Numbered from the stretch's first letter, positions 10,195 to 22,884 are shown. The stretch: DNA of 64,000 bases from Lucinisca nassula (GCA_963580285.1 OY757010.1:150212675-150276674); one strand, 5' to 3'. A program made the numbers and translations. Notes: a model not told the origin generated them from the sequence alone.

Positions 10195-13100
10195 ACCAAA
10201 TATAAAAAAAAAAACCTGGGACTTGTGGTTTCGCAGAAGAATTGAAAAAAGATTTTCCCTATATATATAAGTCTATGTTGAACATTTGGGCCCTGGGGCG
10301 AGTCCTTTTTTGGCCCCATGGCTACAATTTGAACAATCTTAGTAGAGGTCCACTAGATGAAGCTGCATACCAAATGTCAAAAGCCTGGCAATTGTGGTTT
10401 CAGAGAAGAAGATTTCTTAAGGTTTGCTATACACAAGTCTATATGTAAAATATGTGGGCACTGGGGCAGGGCCATTTTTGGACTCTGGGCTGTAATTTGA
10501 ACAATCTTGGTAGAGTTTCACTAGATGAAGCTTCATACGAAATATCAAAGACCTGGCCCTTGTGGTTTCTGAGAAGAAGATTTTTAAAGGATTTCCATGT
10601 ATAAGTCTATGTAAAATATGTGGGCCCTGGGGCAGGTCATTTTTGGGCTCTGGGCTTTTATTTGAACAATCTTGGAAGAGGGCCACTAGATGAAGCTTCA
10701 TACCAAACATCAAAGACCTGGGCCTTGTGGTTTCAGAGAAGATTTTAAAGGTTTTCCCTATATAAGTCTATGTAAAACATGTGGGCCTTTTGGCCCAAGG
10801 GCATTTCAGAGAAGAAGATTTTTAAATGTTTTCCCTACATAAATAAGTTCTGAAGATAGATCCTTTGGAAGCAAGGAATACACAAAATAAACGAAAATAG
10901 CAGACTCGGTTTTAATGAGTCTGTTCATGACCAGTACTGAAATGTGCAACACCGGCCACGCCCTCTAGCACCGGCTTAAGCAGAACTCTATTTTCAAAAT
11001 GATACCAAATGAACTCAATGATCCCAAAGGACCAGAAAATATAATCTGCACTATGATAAGCCTACCTAAAACTAGTGAGCCCTGGCTTGGGGGCATTTTT
11101 TGGCACCAGGGCTATAATGTGAACAATCTCTGCACAGGTCAACTAGATGAAACTTCACGCTAAATATCAAAGACCTAGGCTTTGTGGTTTCAGAGAAGAA
11201 GATTTTTCAAGATTTTCCCTATATAAGTCTATGTAAAACCAAAAGGCCCCGGAGCGGGGGCATTTTTGGCCTCAGGGCTATAATTTGAATAATCTTGGTA
11301 GAGGTCCACAAGATGAAGCTTCATACCAAATATCAAAGACCTGGGCCTTGCAGTTTCAGAGAAGAAGATTTTTAAAGAGTTTCCCTATATAAGCCTAAGT
11401 AAAACCAAAGGGCCCTAGGGCAGGGACATTTTTGATCCCAGCACTATAATTTGAACAATTTTGGTAGGGGTCTACTAGATGAAGCTTCATACCAAATATC
11501 AAAGACCTGGGCCTTGCGGTTTCAGAGAAGAAGATTTTTAAAGGTTATCCCTATATAAGCCCATGTAAAACCACAGGGCCCCGGGGCGGGAGCATTTTTG
11601 GCCCCAGCACTATAATTTGAACAATCTTGGTAGGGGTCCACTAGATAAAGCTTCATACCAAATATCAAAGACCTGGGCCTTGCGGTTTCAGAGAAGAAGA
11701 TTTTTAAAGGTTTTCCCTATATAAGCCCATATAAAACCACAGGGCCCCGGGGCGGGGGCATTTTTGGGCCCAGCACTATAATTTGAACAATCTTGGTAGG
11801 GGTCGACTAGATAAAGCTTCATACCAAATATCAAAGACCTGGGCCTTGCGGTTTCAGAGAAGAAGATTTTCCCTATATAAGCCCATGTAAAACCAAAGGG
11901 CCCTGGGGCAGGGGCATTTTTGGTCCCAGCACTATAATTTGAACAATCTTGGTAGGGGTCCACTAGATGAAGCTTCATACGAAATATCAAAGACCTGGGC
12001 CGTGCGGTTTCAGAGAACAAGATTTTTAAAGATTTTCCCTATATAAGCCCATGTAAAACCAAAGGGCCCCCTGGGCGGGGGCATTTTTGGGCCCAGCACT
12101 ATAATTTGAACAATCTTGGTAGAGGTCCATTTGATGAAGCTTCATACCAAATATCAAAGACCTGGGCCTTGTGGTTTCCGAGTAGAAGATTTTTAAAGGT
12201 TTTCCCTATATAAGCCCATGTAAAACCAAAGGGCCCCGGGGCGGGGGCATTTGTGGCCCCAGCACTATAATTTGAACAATCTTGGTAGGGGTCCACTAGA
12301 TAAAGCTTCATACCAAATATCCAAGATCTGGGCCTTGCGGTTTCAGAGAAGAAGATTTTTAAATGTTTTCCCTATATAAGCCCATGTAAAACCACAGGGC
12401 CCCAGGGTGGGGGCATTTTTGGCCCCAGCACTATAATTTGAACAATCTTGATATGGGTCCACTAGATAAAGCTTCATACCAAATATCAAAGACCTGAGCT
12501 TTGGGGTTTCAGAGAAGAAGATTTTTAAAGATTTTCCCTATATAAGCCCATGTAAAACCAAAGGGCCCCCTGGGCGGGGGCATTTTTGGGCCGAGCACTA
12601 TAATTTGAACAATCTTGGTAGGGGTCCATTTGATGAAGCTTCATACCAAATATCAAAGACCTGGGCCTTGTGGTTTCAGAATAGAAGATTTTTAAAGGTT
12701 TTCCCTATATAAGCCCATGTAAAACCACAGGGCCTCGGGGCGGGGGCATTTTTGGCCCCAGCACTATAATTTGAACAATCTTGATATGGGTCCACTAGAT
12801 AAAGCTTCATACCAAATATCAAAGACCTGAGCTTTGCGGTTTTAGAGAATAAGATTTTTAAAGATTTTCCTATATAAGCCCATGTAAAACCAAAGGGCCC
12901 CCCTGGGCGGGGGCATTTTTGGGCCCAGCACTATAATTTGAACAATCTTGGTAGGGGTCCACTAGATAAAGCTTCATACCAAATATCCAAGATCTGGGCC
13001 TTGCGGTTTCAGAGAAGAAGATTTTTAAATGTTTTCCCTATATAAGCCAATGTAAAACCACAGGGCCCCAGGGGGGGGGCATTTTTGGCCCCAGCACTAT

Positions 13101-14660
13101 AATTTGAACAATCTTGGTAGGGGTCCACTAGATAAAGCTTCATACAAAATATCAAAGACCTGGACCTTGCGGTTTCAGAGAAGATGATTTTTAAAGATTT
13201 TCCCTATTATAAGCCTATGTAAAACCAAAGGGCCCCCGGGGCGGGGGCATTTTTGGCCCCAGCAATATAATTTAAACAATCTTGGTAGGGTCCACTAGAT
13301 GAAGCTTCATACCAAATATCAAATACCTGGGCCTTGTGGTTTGAGAGAAGAAGATTTTTTAAGTTTTCGGTGAAAAAAATCTATTTTTGGCTCCTGTGAC
13401 CTGGATGTGCAACGGACCGGAACCATTTGAACAACTTTGAAAGGGGACCACCTAAGGCTCATTCCTGTGAAGTTTATTCAAAATCTGATCAGTGGTTTAG
13501 GAGGAGATGTTGTTTGAAAAAATTGTTTACGAACGCACGCACGGACGCACGCACGGACGCACGACGGACAAAAAGTGATCCCAAAAGCTCAGCGGGGGCA
13601 TTTTTGGCCCCAGCACTATAATTTGAACAATCTTGATATGGGTCCACTAGATAAAGCTTCATACCAAATATCAAAGACCTGAGCTTTGCGGTTTCAGAGA
13701 AGAAGATTTTTAAAGATTTTCCCTATATAAGCCCATGTAAAACCAAAGGGCCCCCTGGGCGGGGGCATTTTTAGGCCCAGCACTGTAATTTGAACAATCT
13801 TGGTAGGGGTCTATTTGATGAAGCTTCATACCAAATATCAAAGACCTGGGCCTTGTGGTTTCAGAGTAGAAGATTTTTAAAGGTTTTCCCTATATAAGCC
13901 CATGTAAAACCAAAGGGCCCCGGGGCGGGGGCATTTGTGGCCCCAGCACTATAATTTGAACAATCTTGGTAGGGGTCCACTAGATAAAGCTTCATACCAA
14001 ATATCCAAGATCTGGGCCTTGCGGTTTCAGAGAAGAAGATTTTTAAATGTTTTCCCTATATAAGCCCATGTAAAACCACAGGGCCCCAGGGCGGGGACAT
14101 TTTTCGCCCCAGCACTATAATTTGAACAATCTTGGTAGGGGTCCACTAGATAAAGCTTCATACAAAATATCAAAGACCTGGACCTTGCGGTTTCAGAGAA
14201 GATGATTTTTAAAGATTTTCCCTATTATAAGCCTATGTAAAACCAAAGGGCCCCCGGGGCGGGGGCATTTTTGGCCCCAGCACTATAATTTGAACAATCT
14301 TGGTAGGGGTCGACTAGATGAAGCTTCATACCAAATATCAAAGACCTGGGCCTTGCGGTTTCAGAGAAGAAGATTTTTTAAGTTTTCGGTGAAAAAAATC
14401 TATTTTTGGCTACTGTGACCTATATGTGCAATGGACCGGAACCATTTGAACAACTTTGAAAGGGGACCACCTAAGGATCATTCCTGTGAAGTTTGGTCAA
14501 AATCCGATCAGTGGTTTAGGAGGAGATGTCGTTTGAAGAAAAGTTTACGGACGCACGCACGGACGCACGCACGCACGCACGCACGCACGGACGCACGACG
14601 GACGACGGACAAAAAGTAATCCCAAAAGCTCACCTTGTCACTACGTGACAGGTGAGCTAA
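10195..14660 (+). mobile_element. Helentron-like family A element(s) with ~166-bp tandem core
   Basis: About 25 copies of a 165-166 bp unit (markers ACTATAATTTGAACAATCTT, GAAGCTTCATACCAAATATC, GGTTTCAGAGAAGAAGATTT) make up the core. It closes with a unique 3' module (GACCGGAACCATTTGAACAA...), an ACGC/GGACGC microsatellite, and the hairpin GCTCACCTTGTCAC-tac-GTGACAGGTGAGC followed by TAA. Unit length and layout recall bivalve pearl/BIV160-type repeats. An internal copy of the 3' module at 13365-13591 lacks its hairpin and joins straight back into core, so this locus is a fusion of at least two elements. No coding capacity. Confidence 0.8.
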
Positions 14661-14787
14661 AAATATTACAAATGTACTTCAAATCAATCATAAAATATAT
14701 GCATCAAGGGCAGATAATCCAAACAAGAGGCCCAAGAGGGCCTGTCGCTCCACCGGCTAACTTCAGACAATTCTCATATTTATTACA

Positions 14788-15008
14788 TTAACCAATCGTA
14801 TACTAGTGGACTCTTCTATTGCTATATGTTGGACCAGTCCATTTGTCATATAAGGGGTGTCAGGCCTATTTTTTTTCTATTTTTGATGGAAAATTCTGTT
14901 AGCAAATAGTGCAGGCCCTGATCAGACATGGTGTTCTGTGGGGTCTGATCTGGGCCAGCACTGTTTGCCAAGGTACCCATTTAGGGTTTTCCCGCATGCA
15001 ATGGGTAA
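14788..15008 (+). mobile_element. piggyBac-like MITE (type PB1) nested in family D element
   Basis: Starts TTAACC-ATCGTATACTAGTGG and ends GCATGCAATGGG; the right TTAA is mutated to TAAA. The body has the type-specific palindromic part (GCAGGCCCTGATCAGAC ... TCTGATCTGGGCC). TTAA plus CCC ends are the piggyBac signature. About 220 bp, non-coding. Confidence 0.7.
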
Positions 15009-15605
15009 AAAAGAAACAAGTGATCCACCCAAGGAATGTCCATTCTATATTTTTTGGACCCCAGAGCCATGGTTGGCAGGATTTATGTGAGTGACCATTT
15101 GGCATTGCTCAGTTCTAAATATCTAAAGCTCTGGGCCTTATGGTTTCAGAGAAGAAGACTTTTTTTAAGTTTTTCCTACTATAAGTCTATGGGAACTAAT
15201 ATGCCTCTGGGCGTGACCAATTTTTTACCCCAGGGGCATTGTTGGCAGGATTTATTTGAGTGACCACTTGACGTTGCTGCATACTTAATATCTAAGCTCT
15301 GGGCACTGATGGTTTCAGAGAAGATTTTTGTCAGTTTTTCCCAGTATAAGTCTATGGGAGCTTATGGGCCTCAGGGTGTGGCCAATTTGGACCCCAGGGG
15401 CATAGTTGGCAGGATTTATGCAGATGAATACTTCAAGTTGCTACATACTAAGCTCTTGGCCTTATGGTTTCAGAGGAGAAAAGTTTCAAGATTTTGTCAT
15501 TATTAGTCTATGGGAGCTACTAAGCACCGGGGCGTTGCCAATTTGGACTCAAGAGTCATAGTTCGCAGGACTTAGTAGGTGACCACATAACTTTGCTACA
15601 TACTA

Positions 15606-15783
15606 CAGTTCAACCTGTATTAAGCAAGTGCCTAAGGGATAGTCAAAATATGCTTGCTTAAGACAGGTTCTTGCTTAATACAGGTGAAATTTAACACATC
15701 TGCCTTTCTTGGGAACTGAATGCCTGCTTGCTTAAGACAGGTTGCTTGCTTAATAGAGGTGGCCACTAAGACAGGTTTTACTG
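15606..15783. mobile_element. Tc1/pogo-like MITE nested in family D core
   Basis: CAGTTCAACCTGTATTAAGC at the left and an inverted AAGACAGGTTTTACTG at the right, flanked by TA on both sides. Internal repeats of GCTTGCTTAA. No ORF. It interrupts a family D core unit. Confidence 0.75.
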
Positions 15784-16629
15784 TAAATGTCTTAGCTTTA
15801 GGTTTTATGGTTTCAGAGAAGAAGTTTTTCCGTTTATTGGTCTATGGAAGCTAATGAGCCAAAGGTGGTGGCCATGGCGGCCATGTTTTTTGCCTGATCA
15901 AAATTTCTTCAATGAATCTGACAATGGTAGACACAAGGAACATTCATGAAAATTAAGAACGAAATCCATTTAGCGGTTTTGGAGGAGAAGATTAAAAAAA
16001 AAAAAAAAGATCCCTTTATGAGTCTATGGAAGCTAATTAGCCAATGGGCGTGTCCATGGCGGCCATGTTTTTTGTCTGATCAAAATTGCTTCAAGGAATC
16101 TGACAGAGGTCCACCCAAGGAACATTCATGCAAAGTAAGAATGAAATCCATTATGTTGAGCGGTTTTGGAGGAGAAGGTTTTTAAAACTTTTCCCCATAT
16201 AAGTCTTTGAAAGCTAATGAGCCAAGGGGCATGGCCATGGCAGTCATGTGGGGCATGGCCATGGTGGCCATGTTTTTTGCCTGATCCGAATTTCTTCAAG
16301 GAATCTGACAGAGGTCCACCCAAGGAACATTCATGCAAAATAAGAATAAAATCCATTGAGCGGTTTTGGAGGAGAAGATTTTTAAATATTTTTTTTTTTG
16401 CTTTCGATGCCATTTTGTTCTGCATGTAACAAAATTCTTTGAAGGAATTCAGAAGAGGACTATGTGAGAAACATTCCTGTGAAGTTTGGTTACAATTGAC
16501 CAAGTAGTTAAGGAGGAAATGTTTAAAGAAAAAAGTTAACGCACGGATGCACAACCGCACAGACGCACAACAGACACAGGGCCATAACATATAACATAAG
16601 ACCCGCCGGTCTTTGGCCAGTGGAGCTAA

Positions 16630-17000
16630 AAAATGAACAGATTTATGTTTTTATTTCTTTATTTATTTATTTTTTCCTTTCCTCCGTCGGATTCCGTATT
16701 CCTCCCTTTTCAACTAAGCCATTTTAACCCTCAGGGATCTGGAGAACTGTTGGCACTGTAGTATAATTAGGTCTAATAAATCAATCTCCCTCAGTATTTT
16801 GAATTTATTTTGAAACATCAAGTCGTAGAAATAGAGTTTGTGTTGAAAACATCAGTTCTATCACCAGTGTGATGGGCATGTGAAATTTCTGATGTTTTGA
16901 ATTTTAGAATGACAATTTGTAGGTGGACCTCTATAGATATGTGATAGTCAGCAAAATTGGAGGAGATTAATTCAGATACAGGAAGGTACTTTTAAATAAA
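16630..17000. other. Unassigned spacer
   Basis: T-rich and then A-rich DNA between two family D elements; ends in an (AAAT)n stretch near 16993-17013. No gene or known repeat recognised. Confidence 0.4.
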
Positions 17001-17029
17001 TAAATAAATAAACAAGAACTTTTGAAGAA

Positions 17030-20000
17030 GAGAAGACTTTTTTAACATTACACTACATGTTATAAAGTGAAAATAAACCCCGCCCACTGCAGCCATGTTT
17101 TATGTCGGATCAAAATTTCTTCAAGGAATCTGACAGAGGTCCACCCAAGGAACATGCATGCCAAATAACTATGAAATAAAACAAGAACTTTTGCAGAAAA
17201 TATTTTCAGCATTACACTATATGTTATATAGTGAAAATAAGCCTCGCCCATGGCGGCCATGTTTTTTTGTAAGATCAAATTTTTTTCAAGGAATCTGACA
17301 ACAGTCCACCCAAGGACAATTCATGCAAATTACAATGAAATCCCACAAGTACTTTTGCAGAAAATGATTTTTTAGCATTACGTTATATGTTAAATAGTGA
17401 AAATAAGCCCCGCCCATGGCGGCCATGTTTTTTGTCGGATCAAAATTTCTTCAAGGAATCTAAAAGAGGTCCACCCAAGGAACATTCATGCAAAATAAAA
17501 ACAAGGCATCGCATGCGATACAAATCCCCTCGCACTAGACAACTTCGTGTGTGTAAAACACTGAAATGGCAAAAGTCCAACTTGCTTGAGATATTATCAT
17601 ATGCAACATTTGTGTAAAGTTTGTTTAAAAATCCTCCAATAAATGTACATTCTAGAGTGATGACGTTTCTCTAAAAATAGCCATAGTGACCTTGACTTGA
17701 GGCCATGACCACGAAAGTAGATCTTGCTCAAGATATTATCATAAGCATCTTTTGTGTGAAGTTATATTAAAATCTGTTAATAAATGTAGGCGGTAGAGCG
17801 ATGACAAAGTTTTTCTAAAGATAGCCACAGTAACCTTGACTTTGAGGTCATGACCTTGAAAGTCGAAGTAAGTCGAGATATTATCATAAGAAACATTTGT
17901 GTGAAGTTCTATTACAATCCATCATTAAATGTAGGCGCTAGAGCGATGACAAAGTTTTTCTAAAAATAGCCACAGTGACCTTGACCTTGAAAGTCTAAAT
18001 AGCTCGAGATATTGTCATAAGGAACATTTGTGTGAAGTTATATTGAAATTTGTGAAAAAATGTAGTCACTAGAGCAATGACAAAGTTTTTCTAAAAATAG
18101 CCACAGTGACCTTGACCTTGAAAGTCAAACTCGCTCGAGGTATTGTCATAAGGAACATTTGTGTGAAGTTATATTGAAATGGATGAAGAAATGATGTAAG
18201 CGCTAGAGCCATGACAAAGTTTTTCTAAAAATAGCCACAGTGACCTTGACCTTGAAAGTGGAACTCACTAGAGATATTGTTATAAGGAACTTTTGTGTGA
18301 AGTAATAATGAAATTGGTGAAGAAATGTAAGCGCTACAGCAATGACAAAGTTTTTCTAAAAATAGCCACAGTGACCTTGACCTTGAAAGTCAAACTCATT
18401 CGAGGTATTGTCATAAGCAACATTTGTGTGAAGTTATATTGAAATCAGTGAAGAAATGTAGGCGCTAGAGCGATAACAAAGTTTTCTAAAAATAGCCACA
18501 GTGACCTTGACCTTGAAAGTCGAAATGGTGAGATATTGTCATAAGGAACATTTGTGTGAAGTTATATTGAAATCGATGAAGAAATGTAAGCGCTAGAGGG
18601 ATGACGAAGTTTTTCTAAAAATAGACACAGTGACCTTGACCTTGAAAGTGGAACTCGCTAGAGATATTGTCATAAGGAACATTTGTATGAAGTTATATTG
18701 AAATTGGTGAAGAAATGTAAACGCTAGAGCGATGACAAAGTTTTTCTAAAAAAATAGCCACAGTGACCTTGACCTTGACCTTGAGGCCTTGACATTGATA
18801 GTCGAACCCGCTTGAGATATTGTCATAAGGAACATTTGTGTGAAGTTATATTGAAATCAGTGAAGAAATATAGGCGATAGAGCGATGACAAAGTTTTTTC
18901 TAAAAATAGCCACAGTGACCCTGACCTTGAGGCCATGAGTTGGAAAGTCGAACTCGCTGGAGATATTTTTATAAGGAACATTTGTGTGAAGTTATATTGA
19001 AATTGGTGAAGAAATGTAGGCGCTAGAGCGATGAAAATGTTTTTCTAAAAATAGCCACAGTGACCTTGACCTTGAGGTTATGACCTTGAAAGTCCAACTC
19101 GCTCAAGATATTGTCATAAGGAACATTTGTGTGAAGTTATATTGAAATCAATGAAGAAATGTAGGAGCTAGAGCGATGACAGTTTTTCTAAAAATAGCCA
19201 CTGTGACCTTGACCTTGAAGCCATGACCTTGAAAGTGGAACTCGCTCAAGATATTTTTATAAGGATCATTTGTGTGAAGTTATATTGAAATTGGTGAAGA
19301 AATGTAAGCGCTAGAGCGATGACAATGTTTTTCTAAAAATAGCCACAGTGACCTTGACCTTGAGGTCATGACCTTGAAAGTCCAACTCGCTTGAGATATT
19401 TTTATAAGGATCATTTGTTTGAAGTTATATTGAAATTGGGGGAGAAATGTAGGCACTAGAGCCATGACAAATTTTTAAAAAAATAGCCAGAGTGACCTTG
19501 ACCTTGAGGTCATGACCTTGAAAGTCGATCTTGCTCCAGATATTGTCGTAAGGAACGTTTGTGTGAAGTTATATTAAAATCGGTCAAGAAATGTAGGCGC
19601 TAGAGCGATGACAAAAGTACGTACGTACGTACGTGGCGCTAGAGCGATGACAAAAGTATGTACGTACGTTGCGCTAGAGCGATGACAAAAGTACGAACTT
19701 ACGTACGTACGTACGGGACAAATGCTATATCCCCCTCACAACTATGTTGTGCGAGGGGATAATGAAATCCAACAGGTGGGTTTGGAGGAGAAGATGTTTA
19801 AAGATTTTTAATTTTTTGTGTGGTTTTGTTGCCATGGCAACCAGAGTTCTGGGTGTAACAAAATTCTTTGAAGGAATTTAGAAGAGGACTAAGTAAGGAA
19901 CATTCCTGTGAAGTTTGGTTACAATTGGCCCAGTAGTTTAGGAGGAGAAGATGTTTTAGCATTACACTATATGTTAAATAGGGAAAATAAGCCCCGCCCA

Positions 20001-20681
20001 TGGCGGCCATGTTTTTTGTCGGATCAAAATTTCTTCAAGGAATCTGAAAGGGGTCCACCCAAGGAACATTCATGCAAAATAAAAATGAAATCCAACAGGT
20101 GGTTTTGGAGGAGAAGATTTTTAAAGATTTTTAATATTTTGTGTTGTTTTGTTGCCATGGAAACCAGAGTTCTGGGTGTAACAAAATACTATGAAGGAAT
20201 TTAGAAGAGGACTAAGTAAGTAACATTCCTGTGAAGTTTGGTTACAATGGGCCCAATAGTTTAGGAGGAGAAGATGTTTTAGCATTACACTATATGTTAA
20301 ATAGGGAAAATAAGCCCCGCCCATGGCGGCCATGTTTTTTGTCGGATCAAAATTTCTTCAAGGAATCTGAAAGAGGTCAACCCAAGGAACAGTCATGCAA
20401 AATAAAAATGAAATCCAACAGGTGGTTTTGGAGGAGAAGATTTTTAAAGATTTTTATTTTTTTTTGTTTTGGTTCCCATGGCAACCAGGATTCTGGGTGT
20501 AACAAAATTCTTTGAAGGAATTTAGAAGAGGACTATGTAAGGAACATTCCTGTGAAGTTTGGTTACAATTGGCCCAGTAGTTTAGGAGGAGAAGATGTTT
20601 AAAGAAAAAGTTAACGCACGGACGCACGACGGACACAGGGCCATGACAATAGCCCCGCTGGCCTTCGGCCAGTGGAGCTAA
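17030..20681 (+). mobile_element. Helentron-like family D element, 5'-truncated, interrupted by a family C element
   Basis: Core units with CCATGGCGGCCATGTTTT, TCAAGGAATCTGACAGAGGT and GGAACATTCATGCAAAATAA, then the 3' module (GTAACAAAATTCTTTGAAGG), a CGCACGGACGCAC stretch and the hairpin CTGGCC-ttc-GGCCAG ending GTGGAGCTAA. The 5' hairpin is absent. Position 17501-19762 is a separate inserted element. Confidence 0.7.
17501..19762 (+). mobile_element. Helentron-like family C element, complete, ~133-bp tandem core
   Basis: 5' end ACAAGGC, perfect palindrome ATCGCATGCGAT (17508-17519), then TCCCCTCGCAC. The core is about 15 units of ~133 bp (GTGACCTTGACCTTGAAAGT, ATTGTCATAAGGAACATTTG, AAATGTAGGCGCTAGAGCGA). 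It then has an ACGT-type microsatellite and the hairpin CAC-AAC-tat-GTTGTGCGAGGGGATAA. GTGCGAGGGGA at the 3' end is the exact reverse complement of the 5' motif. It sits inside a family D unit whose uninterrupted form is present at 20072-20100. Confidence 0.85.
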
Positions 20682-21522
20682 AAACCAAAAATGCAAGCGT
20701 TGTCTTCCTTGTTCATGACACATCGTCTCAGTGTGATGAATGCACGTGTGAAGTTTCATGAATATATTTCATACGGTTTAGGAGTTATGGCCCGGGCACG
20801 GTTTACTATATGGTACTAAGTCAAGGGCAGATAACCCAAAAACCGAAAATGCAAGAGTTGTCTTCCTTGTTCATGACACATCGTCTCAGTTTGATGAATG
20901 CACCTGTGAAGTTTCATGAATATATTCCATATGGTTTAGGAGTTATGGCCCGGACACGGTTTACTATATGGTTCTAAGTCAAGGGCAGATAATCCAAAAA
21001 CCAAAAATGCAAGAGTTGTCTTCCTTATTGACACATCGTCTCAGTGTGATGAAAACACGTGTGAAGTTTCATGAATGTATTCCATATGGTTTAGGAGATG
21101 TGGCCCGGACACGGTTTACTATATGGTACTAAGTCAAGGGCAGATAATTCAAAACCAAAAATGCAACAGTTGTCTTCCTTGTTCATGACACATTGTCTCA
21201 GTGTGATGAATGCACCTGTGAATTTCATGAATATATTCCATACGGTTAAGGAGTTATGGCCCGGACACGGTTTACTATATGGTACTAAGTCAAGGGCAGA
21301 TAATCCAAAAACCAAATATGCAAGAGTTGTCTTCCTTGTTCATGACACATTGTCTCAGTGTGATGAATGCACCTGTGAAGTTTCATAAATATATTCCATA
21401 CTGTTTAGGAGTTAGGGCCCGGACACGATGTCGGGACGGACGGACGGACGGACAAACGAACGGACGGACAGGGGTAAAACTTAATGCCCTTCCACTATTC
21501 TCCGAATAGGCAGAGGCATAAT
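20682..21522 (+). mobile_element. Helentron-like family H element, 5'-truncated
   Basis: Five to six copies of a ~155-bp unit (GTTGTCTTCCTTGTTCATGA, ATGGCCCGGACACGGTTTAC, CAAGGGCAGATAATCCAAAA), a GACGGACGGACG microsatellite, then a 3' hairpin with TTAATGCC at its left and AGGCATAA at its right. It abuts the end of the preceding family D element and has no 5' hairpin. Confidence 0.65.
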
Positions 21523-21640
21523 AAATCACACACTGTCACACAAAAGGAAATTCTTGTCCAATTTATGAGAAAAGGTTTTCTCACATGAATGTTGTTTCAT
21601 AATGTTTGGAAGCAATGAACACATGAACGGTGATAAAATA

Positions 21641-22027
21641 CAGTCAACCCTCTTTATACCCACATTCGTTATAATAGCAAAACTTGTTGTAACAACAATT
21701 TCAATGGAATGAATTCCTAGGTCAAGGCTTAGCCTCGATTCCGAGCGAGGGTTGGCTTCCCTCGGGTTGGAAATGCCCAAATCAAATCCATAGTCATGAA
21801 AGATTTGTGTAATTTAATACTCAAAGAAACAAATGTTATAGATATTTGTTAGAATCGCCTCAAGGTGATTCTAACAAATGTCTATAGCATTTGTTTCTTG
21901 GAGTAATGATGTGGAAAAGACCTTTTATAACCTATCATACTCCTAACTGGGATTCTTTATAACGGCAATTTCATTATAACGGCACAATAATAGGAACAAA
22001 TACTGTCATTATAACAAGGGTTCTCTG
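21641..22027 (+). mobile_element. pogo/Tigger-like MITE with central palindrome, copy 1
   Basis: TA-CAGTCAACCCTCTTTATA at the left and TAACAAGGGTTCTCTG-TA at the right. The centre (21819-21904) is a long palindrome with arms ACTCCAAGAAACAAATG and core TTAGAATCGCCTCA. The same element lies inverted at 23889-24280. No ORF. Confidence 0.75.
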
Positions 22028-22035
22028 TACCAGCC

Positions 22036-22560
22036 TCAGTTTTACTGAGTCTGTTGAAAGTGATATTATTACACATATAGCTGGAAACAACTGCTATAAT
22101 TGACAATTTCCTGCCCAATATACTGAACTCTGAAAGAGATTTTCTTTCCAATATTTGTCAGTAAAGGAATTGATACAAGAGAGAAGAATGGAAATGAGAA
22201 CCAGACAAGAAGAAAGAAAATTGAAATCAAGACAAACAGAAAGGAATTTAAAACAACACAGTATCTCATTTTCATAATATTTTTTGCATTTTGTTTTGAT
22301 TTCTTTTCTGTTTTTTCTTACTTATTTTCTTTTCTGACAAATATTGGAAAGGAAATGTCCAACATGAAGGTCTCATTCAAACAACATCATAGCTCATTTA
22401 AATGACTTACTTGTTTTGATTTCTTTTCAAATATTTGTTTTAATCATTACTTGTAATAACAGTTTTGTTCTTATTGTTTTGATTTGGTCTAGTCTTAAAG
22501 GAAAGAATTTAAAACTTAGCCGTAAATTCTTTCCCTCAATATGTGTACCCTACTTTGACA
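22036..22560. other. AT-rich spacer
   Basis: No gene seen. Contains an inverted pair of CCAATATTTGTCAG (about 22150 and 22340) and a homopurine stretch around 22170-22260. Confidence 0.35.
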
Positions 22561-22562
22561 GA

Positions 22563-22840
22563 ACAAAGGCCCCCACTCATCGGGGCTTGAAGAAATAGAT
22601 GGGCTGCATGATGCTTCCACACAGAGCTGAAACCGATCCGCACACGAGTACTGGTAAACTGCTTAGAGGACCTAAGGCTGCAAAGCGGTGCGAGTTTGCC
22701 CGTCCATGCTTATAAACCTTATTGGTTTCATTGGACGGCAGGGCTTGAGATGTCATTTCATCTCAATGTCGGGTAAAAGTCCCACAAAACTGGAAGTAAC
22801 GTCTTCAAAATGACCTTTACAGTGTTGACCGGGATGTTTG
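22563..22840 (-). repeat. ~300-bp interspersed repeat (SINE-like), copy 2
   Basis: Reads GGGGCTTGAAGAAATAGATG, GCTGCATGATGCTTCC, GAGATGTCATTTCATCTC in plus orientation, ending at CAGTGTTGACCGGGATGTTT. Homologous to the copies listed at 33207 and 47822 in the opposite orientation. Confidence 0.65.
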
Positions 22841-22884
22841 ACAGAACAAATGTATTTTCGAAACAGTTGCTTCCCTTTTCAAAG

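Larger units (their letters stand above)
14723..16629 (+). mobile_element. Helentron-like family D element, full length
   Basis: 5' end ACAAGA, hairpin GGCCC-aaga-GGGCC, then GCTCCACCGGC. The core has about 170-bp units (GGTTTCAGAGAAGAAG, TCAAAATTTCTTCAAGGAAT, CACCCAAGGAACATTCATGC). The 3' end has a GACGCAC microsatellite and a hairpin finishing GCCAGTGGAGCTAA, complementary to the 5' motif at 10 of 11 positions. A piggyBac-like MITE and a Tc1-like MITE are nested inside. Confidence 0.75.

Noticed and set aside
11688..12311. Open frames across the 166-bp array and other tandem cores as proteins
   Set aside because: They are periodic translations of repeat units, differ in frame between units and have no domain; the elements are non-coding.
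13520..14610. ACGC/GGACGC microsatellites as Z-DNA or regulatory islands
   Set aside because: They occur at the same place in nearly every element just before the 3' hairpin, so they are part of the element structure rather than independent sites.
10195..14660. CRISPR-like array
   Set aside because: Repeats are contiguous 166-bp units without unique spacers in a eukaryotic transposon; the 53-bp and 133-bp arrays are excluded for the same reason.
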